This document shows positions 46,001-58,000 of a stretch of DNA of 64,000 nucleotides, piece after piece. The notes beneath the pieces are model-generated. The model was not told the DNA's origin. It worked only from the letters and a program-made list of their open reading frames with translations, and did not search any database. Within the stretch, counting starts at the first letter, position 1. Each line of letters opens with the position of its first letter. The position numbers and the translations under genes are program-made. The stretch covers positions 31,376,614-31,440,613 of the forward strand of contig OZ024930.1 of assembly GCA_964017235.1 (NCBI GenBank), read 5' to 3'. The stretch comes from Sabellastarte sp. h YS-2021 (Eukaryota; Annelida; Polychaeta; Sabellida; Sabellidae).

Positions 46001-49000
46001 TTCTTTTAGGTGTTGTTCCTTTGGATATGCACAGATAACTGACTAGTCTTTAGGTTCATTTCCTGTTACAAGCACTTCCAGTGGGGAGATGCTAAAACTC
46101 ACTCGGCAGGCGTACGGCTTTCCGGACGAAACTCCCGGGCGGTAGCCACAACAATAGCTACTAAAATGAGTAAATGTCTTTTATCTCTAAAAGTATTACA
46201 GGTAGGCACTTTCTTCTAAATAAGTCATTCAGCTACTTTTGGGTGATCTACCACATAGTGAAGTTGCAGAACTGTAGCTCTTTGGATGGCAGAGTAATAG
46301 CCACTAAAATAAGTAAATATCTTTTATCTCTAAAAGTGTTACAGATAGGCTATTTCTTCTAAATATGTCCTTACCTACTTTAGGTTGATCTACTGCATAA
46401 TAAAGTTGCAGAACTGTAGCTCTTTGGATGGCAGAGTAATAGCTACTAAAGTGAGTAAATGCCTTTGGTCTTTAAAAGTATTGCAATCAAACATTAAACT
46501 TGTTGTCACTTCTACATGTGCCTCCATCTCACAAGAAAATTTATATTCCACTCTCTTTAGTACATCTAATGTATACGGCGGGAGATAAATGCATGCGTCA
46601 ATTCTTGTATCTACTTTAAAACTACTCTTCTTACAAACTATAGCATTTATTATGTCCACCCCCCTGGGGGGTGGATATATTATTTTTGCTTTTTTCGCCG
46701 TCCGATGTCCGATGTCCGATGTCCGGCGTCCGGCGTCCGGCGTCCGATGTCCGGCGTCACGCATGGTTTCCGCTCATTTAAAGGAAAAGTATTAGAGCTA
46801 TTGTCACCAAATTTGGTATGCAGGCTTATTGGGTCAGTAGCTTGCTTGGGATTGCTTTTGGCTGTTGTACCTCTTTTGCTTACTGAGTAATACTTAAGTA
46901 CAGCTATTTTCAGTACCCATTGGTTTCCGTGCATTTAAGCCAAAATAATTAAAGATATTTTACTACAATTTTGAATACAAGATTGTTATGTCCATAGCTC
47001 GCTTGGTATTGCATTTGGGACTGATAGCTTTGTCAGTACATGAGTAATAGCCATTTAGGTACTTCATTGTGTATTTTCAGTACTACTTTTGAGTAATTTG
47101 CTTCTATCTCCTTAACCGTGCGAGATAGAGCGATTTCGGCAAAATTTTCGACCCGCAGGGTATCTGAGGAGTGTACTCTTTGCAATTTTCAAAAAATTTT
47201 CCCCTCCCCAAAAATGGCGGCCATTTTGAATTTTCGAATTTTTGCCAAAAATGGCAAAACACAAATTTGCTTCTATCTCCTTAACCGTGCGAGATAGAGC
47301 GATTTCGTCGAAATTTTCGACCCACAGGGTATCTAAGGAATGTAATATTTGCAATTTTCAAAAAATTTTCCCCTCCCCAAAAATGGCGGCCATTTTGAAT
47401 TTTCGAATTTTTGCCAAAAATGGCAAAACACAAATTTGCTTCTATCTCCTTAACCGTGCGAGATAGAGCGATTTCGGCAAAATTTTCGACACACAGGGTA
47501 TCTAACCAATGCAATCTTTGCAATTTTCAAAATATTTTCCCCTCCCCAAAAATGGCGGCCATTTTGAATTTTTGAATTTTTGCCAAAAATGGCAAAACAC
47601 AAATTTGCTTCTATCTCCTTAACCGTGCGAGATAGAGCGATTTCGTCGAAATTTTCGACCCACAGGGTATCTAAGGAATGTAATATTTGCAATTTTCAAA
47701 AAATTTTCCCCTCCCCAAAAATGGCGGCCATTTTGAATTTTCGAATTTTTGCCAAAAATGGCAAAACACAAATTTGCTTCTATCTCCTTAACCGTGCGAG
47801 ATAGAGCGATTTCGTCGAAATTTTCGACCCACAGGGTATCTAAGGAATGCAATCTTTGCAATTTTCCAAAAATTTTCCCCTCCCCAAAAATGGCGGCCAT
47901 TTTGAATTTTCGAATTTTTGCCAAAAATGGCAAAACACAAATTTGCTTCTATCTCCTTAACCGTGCGAGATAGAGCGATTTCGTCGAAATTTTCGACCCA
48001 CAGGGTATCTAAGGAATGTAATATTTGCAATTTTCAAAAAAATTTCCCCTCCCCAAAAATGGCGGCCATTTTGAATTTTCGAATTTTTGCCAAAAATGGC
48101 AAAACACAAATTTCCTTCTATCTCCTTAACCGTGCGAGATAGAGCGATTTCGGCAAAATTTTCGACCCACAGGGGATCTAAGGAATGCAATCTTTGCAAT
48201 TTTCCAAAAATTTTCCCCTCCCCAAAAATGGCGGCCATTTTGAATTTTCGAATTTTTGCCAAAAATGGCAAAACACTAATTTGCTTCTATCTCCTTAACC
48301 GTGCGAGATAGAGCGATTTCGGCAAAATTTTCGACGCACAGGGTATCTAAGCAATGCAATCTTTGCAATTTTCAAAATATTTTCCCCTCCCCAAAAATGG
48401 CGGCCATTTTGAATTTTCGAATTTTTGCCAAAAATGGCAAAACACAAATTTGCTTCTATCTCCTTAACCGTGCGAGATAGAGCGATTTCGTCGAAATTTT
48501 CGACCCACAGGGTATCTAAGGAATGTAATCTTTGCAATTTTCAAAAAATTTTCCCCTCCCCAAAAATGGCGGCCATTTTGAATTTTCGAATTTTTGCCAA
48601 AAATTGCAAAACACAAATTTGCTTCTATCTCCTTAACCGTGCGAGATAGAGCGATTTCGTCGAAATTTTCGACCCACAGGGTATCTAAGGAATGCAATCT
48701 TTGCAATTTTCCAAAAATTTTCCCCTCCCCAAAAATGGCGGCCATTTTGAATTTTCGAATTTTTGCCAAAAATGGCAAAACACAAATTTGCTTCTATCTC
48801 CTTAACCGTGCGAGATAGAGCGATTTCGTCGAAATTTTCGACCCACAGGGTATCTAAGGAATGCAATCTTTGCAATTTTCCAAAAATTTTCCCCTCCCCA
48901 AAAATGGCGGCCATTTTGAATTTTCGAATTTTTGCCAAAAATGGCAAAACACAAATTTGCTTCTATCTCCTTAACCGTGCCAGATAGAGTGATTTCGTCA

Positions 49001-52000
49001 AAATTTTCGACCCACAGGGTATCTGAGCATTGTACTCTTGGTAATTTCTAAAAAATTTTCCCCTCCCCTAAAATGGCGGCCATTTTGAATTTTCAAATTT
49101 TTGCCAAAAATGGCAAAACACAAATTTGCTTCTATCTCCTTAACCATGCGAGATAGAGCGATTTCGTCGAAATTTTCAACCCACAGGGTATCTAAGGAAT
49201 GTAATCTTTGCAATTTTCAAAAAATTTTCCCCTCCCCAAAAATGGCAGCCATTTTGAATTTTCGAATTTTTGCCCAAAATGGAAAAACACAAACTGGCCT
49301 TAACCGTGCAAAATAGAGTTATTTTGTTGAAATTTTCGACCCATAGGGTATCTAAGAAATGTACTCTTGGCAATTTTCAAAAAAATTTCCTTTTCCCAAT
49401 AATGGCGGCCATTTTGAATTTTCAAATTTTTGCCAAAAATAGAAAAACAGGAATTGGCTTCTATCTTCTTAACCGTGCAAGATAGAGTGATTTCGTCAAA
49501 ATTTTCAACCCAACCAATGCAAAAAGGCATGAAGCTGAAATAAATTACATCTACACTATCAAATATTTAAGCATCATTGATATATTTTACAAATGAAACA
49601 GGGTCTTGTAAGACTACTGTACAATTTGGGCAAAAGGTTCATGGGTGGACATTACACATGATAATGTGTGTTCTTCTATGCTATCCTGTTTCTATTCGCA
49701 TCTACTATCAACAGGGCGGCCTATTTCTAGTTAAATTAACTTTACAAAATTTATGATAGTGGTCGGACCGGTTCTGAAAATAAAAACTGGTTTTTGGGAC
49801 TTTGAACCGAACAAAATCTGGGATTTCGAAAGTTCACAGAGATATGATAAAAAGTTTTACGCGAGCGTACATGAGCGATATTATCAAGAGGAAACATATA
49901 TTCGCGGGATATTTTGAAGTTTGTAAAGTTCATTTACCATGAATATAAAGTAAAAATGTAAGGTGTTTCCTTAAATGTATATGTTCTTTATTGTTTTGAT
50001 GAATTATTAATCAGTAGAAAGCCTAATGTAATGACGTTTTCAATTACCGATACTTAAATATTCTTTGCAGATTTTGTCATTTCTACCTAAACGAAACGAA
50101 AGGCGATATACCGGTTTACCATTCACACCACTAATTTATGACCATAGAAAACAAAATAAAGCTTACATTTTTCTTTCATGTTGATGCATAAACTTCCACA
50201 CTGTCTGCTTAACTTTAGCTGCTTCTCTCAGTGCTGCATGTTTTTCTTTTCAAAAACCTTTTTTCTACTTAATACTATAAAACATCTAACCTTTTGGGAC
50301 ACTTTGTTACCCCACAGCCCTTAAGGGCTGTCGGGGTATTGTTTTCACCCATGGTGTCCGGATGGGCGGGCGGGCATCCTGCGGGCGGGTGGGTGGGCGG
50401 GCGGCGGGAAAAAAGTTTGTCCGAGCTGTATCTCAGAAACTGTAAGGTGTAGGAAGTTGATACTTGGTAGGGACATTGGTTAGGGGTTGTAGGTGTGCAA
50501 CATCATGGTGTGACCTTGATTTGACCTTTGACCTTGCCGTAGTGACCTTGAGTTTGAAAATCTTGCAGGGCTATATCTCAGAAACCGTAAGGTGTAGGAA
50601 GTTGATACTTGGTAGGGATATTGGTTAGGTGGTGTAGGTGTGCAACGTCATGGTGTGACCTTGATTTGACCTTGCTGAAGTGACCTTGACCTATAAAATC
50701 TTGTCCGGGCTATATCTCGGAAACCGTAAGGTGTAGGAAGTTGATACTTGGTAGGGACATTGGTTAGGGGGTGTAGGTGTGCAGCACCATGGTCTGACCT
50801 TGATTTGACCTTTGACCTTGCCATAGTGACCTTGACCTATAAAATCTTGTCTGGTCTATATCTCGGAAACCGTAAGGTGTAGGAAGTTGATACTTGGTGG
50901 GGACATTGGTTATCGGCTATAGGTGTGTATTATCATGGTGTGACCTTAATTTGACCTTTGACCTTGCGTAGTGACCTTGACCTTTAAAATCTTGTTGCAC
51001 CTTTGGGTCTGTCTTTTGATGCAGATTAAGCACTGTTAATTCATATTAGAATTTATTAAGAATTTTACTTTCATAACTTTCCATTGTAAGAGATAGAATT
51101 TCACAGATTCACAGATTTTGCTCCAACACCGCACATAAGCATTCATTAAATGTATTACCACTTCTGTATACATGGTAATATTCAAAACATCTAAACCATA
51201 ATTCGGCCATGCAGATAAAGAGTGTTGTAATTTTAGTTTACTGATTAATGCTGTCATCTTGTTATTGAATTATCTTATTTTAATACTTCATCTTTACATG
51301 CATTATCTTTCTTTTAAACATTATTTTTCCATTTAAACATTGTTTGGAACTTTATATAACTGACAGTGCTCTGAAAGTATCCTGAACTTTGTACTGGTAC
51401 AGTACTTCTATATCTCATGGTGTTGAAAATGTTTCCCTAGGCTGTGGGGTATGGGCATCTCTGATGCTATTTTTTTTGTTAACAAAAACATTTTTCTAGT
51501 TTAAGTTTATTATAGCCAATTCACGACTGGACGGCCTCAAGGCAGTTTGCCAGTTCAGTGGTACTAGAGTCAAAGTTCCTAGAGTCAAGAGCCAAGTAAC
51601 TTTGTGTATCATCTGCATATACTTGATGGGTAACATTGAATTTAGATATGCCTGAACTGAGAGGGGTTGTATTATTGTATATAGGGTAAAGAGGAGTGGG
51701 TCCAGGACTGAGCCCTGAGAAATCCCATAAGGGAGTTGAAAAGCATCTGTAAGATATCCATCTGTTTTGATCCTCTGTTTCCTTGCGTTAAGGTATGACT
51801 GAGGAACCTGGGACAGGGAGATCGGCATCAGTAGACAATAATCCAGATCTTAGTTTCGCAATTTTATCTGCAAAATACGTTGGTGTTGGTTAAACTGTTG
51901 ATAGTAGTATGATCTGGGAGTGCAATTTTTGGTGAACTATAGAGGACTTTCTGTATGGAATTCCACAAAGCCTTGGGGTTATCCTCATTTTGCACATTCC

Positions 52001-55000
52001 AAGAGGCAGTTGAAATGGTTCACTGCAGCTCTATACCTACTACGATTTATGGCAGAGTTGTCCCTTCGCCACTCCCTTTTGAGTTTGTGTTTGCATCTCT
52101 TTGCTGCCAAAATCTCACTTTTTATGAACCCTTTATTGACAAGTTATGGAGTTTTGCGTTCATGTATAGGTGCGTACTTGTCAGGTTCCTAAGTGTATGG
52201 AAATATTGGTGTGATAATAAATCAGCTGTCTTGTAAGGAGCCTGGATAAGCTTAGAAAGTTAGAATTTGTAACATCAGATATGAATTCACATTTATTTTG
52301 CCAAGTTTTCTGACATTTGAGCATTTTACTGTAAGAATTTCTGGCCGGAAACGTTGTTGTGAAAAAGACAGGCAGGTAGTCTGATATGCCATCCTTTACA
52401 TAATGACAAACTGAGGAACTGAGGGATTTTTACTAGTACAAAGTACGTCAAGGATATGTTCTTGTATATGTGTAAGTGTTGACATCTGTTGGATAAAATC
52501 CAAATCTGACAAAACATCTCCCAGGATGATGTTTTCATGTGGTGACAAAGCAGCCGCTTCTATGAAACTATTAAATTCCTCAATGAATTGTATCCACCGG
52601 AAGCATCTGGTGGATACTTTGATTTAGCGTTTGTTACGCCGCCGCTGCGCGTAGAGAGATTTTCGGCGTTAACGCTCTAAGAGGAAAACGACAGCAGCTA
52701 GGTTCACCAAATTTGCAGGATATCTTCATTGGGGGTAAGCTTCTCTGGGAAGGAAAATAGCCTCATTCTGAAAAAAATTCTTTGAAAATAATCGACATTT
52801 TTCTACTGGCTGTTTCTCATAGGTAGAAGGTTGAATCTCTTCATAGGTGATATGTATAATAGATATACATGTCCTCTACAACCTTGCACATATTTGACCT
52901 TGAAGCTCTTAATTCAAGGTTATCCACGGAGTGCCGAGGTAACCCACATAGCGGACTTTAAAAGTGCCTATATCTCCCTTATTATTGGTCCTAGAGGTTT
53001 GCAATGTGAAACCAACCTATAGGAAATCATGTGCTGCGAATCTTCTGATGTTGTCAGAATTGACCTTGGACCCCTCCTTCCAGGTCAAACAAGGATAGCC
53101 AAACTTAAAAGTGCTTATAACTCGCTTATTATTGCTCCTAGAGGTTTGGGATGGTAAACCAGCATATAGGAAATCATTGGCTGGGAATCTTCTGGCGTGG
53201 TCGGATTTGACTTTGGGCCCTTTCTTCAAGGTCAAACAAGGATAGCCAAAGTTAATAGTGCTTATAACTCACTTATTGCAGGGCAACAAAAGCAATGTTG
53301 CAACTGTCCAAAGAGGATAGTAGACTTGGGTGAATAATTTTTGGTGATGGCAATTTATTTTCGTTGTTGGGATCTGTTGACCGAGCAGTCAAAAGGATTA
53401 AAAAACAAAATCAAAAATTGCAATGCATGACCAGTGGAGACGAAAAATTAAGATTTAGAAAGAGGTGCACCTACCTTTCGTATCTACAAACCTGTCTTTC
53501 ACAGCAGTACAATACCAAAAACAAAAGTTAATAGATTAGGAATTAGTGAAAAAAAACATGTTGAAATTTGCCCCTTTGGGCATACTATTATTGAGGACCT
53601 TAAGCAGTTTATTGAAGCATGAAAAAGTTAGATCCTCATGTTAATGTTACCTTAACACAGCCACATAAGGTGTCTTTGCTATGTAGTGTACAGGCAGAAG
53701 AGATTTATAAAAGGTTAAATGATTACATATCTCTTTCACTTTTGCATCTGGAGCTTTGAAATGTATTGGGAGGTAATAAGAAACCATGGTCTTGGATTCC
53801 AAAAAGTACATCAGAATTTCCTCCTGAGCCCCTTCAAGGTGAAACTGGGGTCATAAAATTGAATTTCGTGTATTTTGCAGCGTATCTACAAAATTCTTGC
53901 CAGAAATCCTATAAAGCATAATTGAGTTTTGTCTTCGAGACTATTCAAACCTAGGGATGTGGCTTTCTGCTCTCTTATTGCCTTTCAAGGTCAATTTCAT
54001 GATCCTAAATGGGCCAGATTTTCACTTATTGCTTAATATTATATTAATTATTGCAATTAGAGCTGTGAAATTTATCTGGAGGTAATAGAAAACAAAGCCC
54101 TTGTTTTCCAAAAGAGCCCATACAATTTGTCCCATACAATATTTGGAGGAGATACTAAATAGTGAAAATTATATATCAAGGAGATAAGGGGATAAGTCAG
54201 AGCGGCCTTTTGGGATGACATATGAGAAAATGAGTACTGGTACCCAAAGATGGAAAATCAAACTTGTAGACTCATATGAGTTCATATATATATACTGCCT
54301 CCCGCTGTAACTTGGCAAAACTTGGACACAAAAATCTTATTTTTGCTTATTTTAAGTGTAGTTTCGTGGATTTCTTTTTATTAAAATATGAATTGACACA
54401 AGCGCAAGTTATTAAACTATTTTACTAACATAAAATGAAAACAATAAACCCGTTAGAATCGTTTTTAAGGGGCGATAATATCATTTCTACATGAAATCAG
54501 CGCCTCAAATTGGCACAATTTGCATACGGAAATTGCTGAAGATATTTAAATTATTTCTATCGTCACTTCCACTTCCTTATTTGTTAAGCAGAAATGCATG
54601 AGTAAGGGCGATAAAGAACCATTGTTATTAAATATTTTAACTTCCGTTTTGTGCCAATTTGAGGCGTGTGCCATTATATGGCACCAAGCAGTATACTAAA
54701 TGGGACCACAGCCAAATTGTTGCCACCCCAGGATGGGGTTATCACTAAAAACAAAAATCATTGTTCCAAGCGAAAGCAAGTGCCAGAGCCAACATGTTCA
54801 AGACTGGAGGCAGTATTGTGAATTTGTTCATGTTTCATTATGTAAACTGCTGAAAAGTCAAGAGTCTGCTGAAAAGGGCACTTATTTATTTTTGGGTCGA
54901 CTGTTCTCACCACTGCCACCATGGCCACATTATGGTCTGCCATGAATATTTCCCTTATTAGTGGATGTTTTATAACCATTTTTGGCAGTTATATACCTTA

Positions 55001-58000
55001 AGCATGGGAATTTTGTTCTACAGATTTATACTTAACTTTTAACCTTAATCAGATCACATGTTCAAAATAAGTTTTTTGGGAAAGCCGACTTGTCATCACT
55101 GCTCAGCCAAGGCATGTCAATAGACTCAATACTGTAAATAGTTCGAGTTGATTAAATATTGGGAGCAATTGGACCAAAACTGAGCAACTAAAAGCATTTT
55201 ATACTGGGTAGTAAAGTACTACTACTAGTAATCAGAAAGCTTAGACATATGAGAACATCCCCCCCCCCCCCCATTGTCTCCTTATCTGTTGCATTTAGGA
55301 CCTTAAAAGAAGGGAGTCTAGATAGCTCATCCAATTTACCCCCTGTCCTCCCAGTAAGGGTAAAGCTGGGGTCATAACATAGATTTTCTGTTTTTGACTT
55401 TTATCTCCTTTATTATTAAGCATCCCTTGAAAAGGGCACTTACTTGTTTTCATTTTGAGTTTCGCTACCACTGCATTATCATCTCCCTTAAATGTCTCCC
55501 TTATTAGTGGGCAGATTCTAACCATTTTTGGTAGCTTTAATTTTAAGATCACCCTAAGGTCTCTAAAATGCCCGCAGAGACCCAATTTATAGCCTTTTCG
55601 CCACTTTTAAGCCCTATAGCTCCACAACTGTGGTTCATTCACCTAAAATCTCATCAGGTAGTACCTGTGCCGAAATCAAGGATTTAAGTTGACATTTCTA
55701 CCTGTGTATGAGGCCCATAACCACCCCACCCTGGGGGTTTTTTGGCATTCTTCATATATTTTGTTATAACTTAAAATGGCAAATCTGACCACACCTAAAC
55801 TGTGGTAGGTGTAACTTCCACATGTGATCTTTGTGGAGAATTTGAGGTCTGTAGTTTTAATTTTAAGGTCACTTTCAGGTTTTGTAAAATGGCCACAGCG
55901 ACCAATTTTATAACCTTTTCTCACTTTAAGCCCTATAGCTTTCACTCTATGTCCCTCATCCAGTTAATATCTGATAAAAAATTAATATGTTCTTTTACTA
56001 TGTACACAAAATTGAGGCTTTAAGCTGACATTTAAAATGTTTATGATGCTCATAAAGACCCCACCCAGAGGAATTTTTTTTCTACTCTTTTCACAAATTA
56101 AGCTTAGTAACATGGAAACATGAAGTCTGACCAGCTTCAAAGTGTAACAGGTACAGGTGGTTTCAATTTTGATCTTTTTATCCTCTGTTGCTAAATATTT
56201 GTCATGTTTTTGCCATTTTGTTGCCTTTTTTGTTGACCTGTGATGTTCAATTATTTGTGTCTCTTTCTAGATTTGATCCGATCTATAAATGACCCAGAAC
56301 ATCCACTCTCACTGGAAGAGCTCAATGTTGTGGAAAATTCTAAAATTTCGGTACGTATTTATTTTCAGTGTTGTTTAAATATTGTTTATGGTGTCATCTC
56401 ATGCCCAATAAAACTAGGTTATATAGCTGCCCACTTTCATGTAGGCAACTTCCTTTACCTTTACGTCATTTTTAACCCATTTATATATTTTTTTCTTTGG
56501 TTACCACTGCACATGAATTGTTCATTGATATGGCATTTAAAAGTACTAAGTTATTTTTCTGTTTTCAGTTGAACTTAAAACAAGTTATAACCATGATAAA
56601 CAAATTAAAAATTTGTTTAATAGCTGCTTTCTGACTTTCCAATTCTGTCCAGAATGAAATCACTGATGACTTGAAAACTGTCACATATAGAGCATTTTGT
56701 TGGATACATTGCTCAGCTACTTTTTTCATAACTAAAATGTGGTTAGTAGTTGAAAGTCTATCTCCATAGCAAAGTAAGTAATATAAACAAAATCTGCTTT
56801 CACACATTTCAGCAGTTATCTTGAAAAGAAATGGCTGATATCTTCAAAAGTGTTGCAGCTATACAATTTCTTTCAAAGGTGTTGTTCATCTACTGTTTGT
56901 GAATTATGACATAGTTTCAAAGTTGTTGCTCAGTGTGTGAGGCATCTGACTTTTGGCGGCCATCTTAAATTTCTGCATTAAACACAAAAACCTGTTTATC
57001 TCGGCAACCAAGATCGAGCGATTTTGATGAAATTTTTGACCCACAAGGTATCAGCAGGGCTACTGGCGACTTTTCGCAAAAATTGTTTTCCAGTCACTTT
57101 TGGCAGCCATCTTGAATTTCTGCGTTAAATGCAAAAACACGTTTATTTCGGTAAGGGAGCGAGATTGACAAAATTTTTGACCCGCATGGTATCTGCAGAG
57201 TCTACTGGTAATTTTTTGCAACAATCGTTTTCCCGCCACTTTTGGTGGCCATCTTGAATTTCTGCGTTAAATGCAAAAACACGCTTATTTTGGACATAGA
57301 GAGATAGAGCGATTTCTACGAAATTTTTGACCCACAGGGTAGCTGCAGAGTCTACTGGCGCTTTTTGGCAAAACTTGTTTTCCCGCCACTTTTGGCGGCC
57401 ATCTTGAATTTCTGCGTTAAACGCAAAAACGCATTTATCTTGCTAACGGAGCGAGATTGAGCGATTTCAACAAAATTTTTGATCCTCAGGGTATCTGCAG
57501 AGTCTACTGGTGTTTTTTGGTAAAAATTGTTTTCCCGCCACTTTTGGCGGCCATCTTGAATTTCTGTGTTAAACGCAAAAATGCTTTTATCTCGCTAACA
57601 GAGCAAGATTGAGTGATTTCAACGAAATTTTTAACCCGCACGGTACCTGCAGAGTCTACTGGCAGCTTTTTGCAAGAACCGTTTTCCCTCCACTTTTGGC
57701 GGCCATCTTGTATTTCTGCGTAAAACACAAAAACATGTTAATCTCGGAAACGGAGCAAGATAGAGCGATTTCAACCAAATTTTTGATCCGCAAAAATACT
57801 GTATAAGTCGTTTTTTTCGCGGGTACTTAAGTTCGCGAATGTACACTGTAGGCCTGGTTTGCGAGAATTTATTTTCGCGGTGAAATATATTCAATTATCG
57901 CCCAAACTAACAACATGTTCAAATTAAAATATTACGCGGACTTCTGCTGGTTTGATTGGAAATGCATAGTTAACGTCTTTTCTTTTATACACGTTGTCAG

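Larger units (their letters stand above)
34075..46153 (-). mobile_element. Ty3/Gypsy LTR retrotransposon carrying a TatD-nuclease ORF (12.08 kb)
   Basis: Two LTRs of 205 bp, identical by eye, bound the element, with target duplication ATAG at 34071-34074 and 46154-46157. On the minus strand the order is 5' LTR, primer-binding site, a long AT-rich leader, gag, pol (protease, RT, RNase H, integrase), then a third coding region with RS-rich and TatD-nuclease parts where env would be, a repeat-rich tail, polypurine tract and 3' LTR. At 12 kb it is about twice the usual Gypsy length. It looks nearly whole, with a few breaks in the coding parts. Identical LTRs point to a recent insertion. Confidence 0.92.

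Noticed and set aside
47098-49512. CRISPR array
   Set aside because: The whole 169-bp unit repeats without unique spacers, and the DNA is from an animal. It is a tandem satellite.
47112-49530. Many open frames of 74, 80 and 104 residues on both strands
   Set aside because: They repeat with the 169-bp unit, have near-identical sequence and show no protein-like constraint. They are shadows of the satellite.
54293-54698. MITE with TATACTGC ends
   Set aside because: Only about nine terminal bases match in inverted orientation and no clear duplication is visible. Mentioned only as a possibility.
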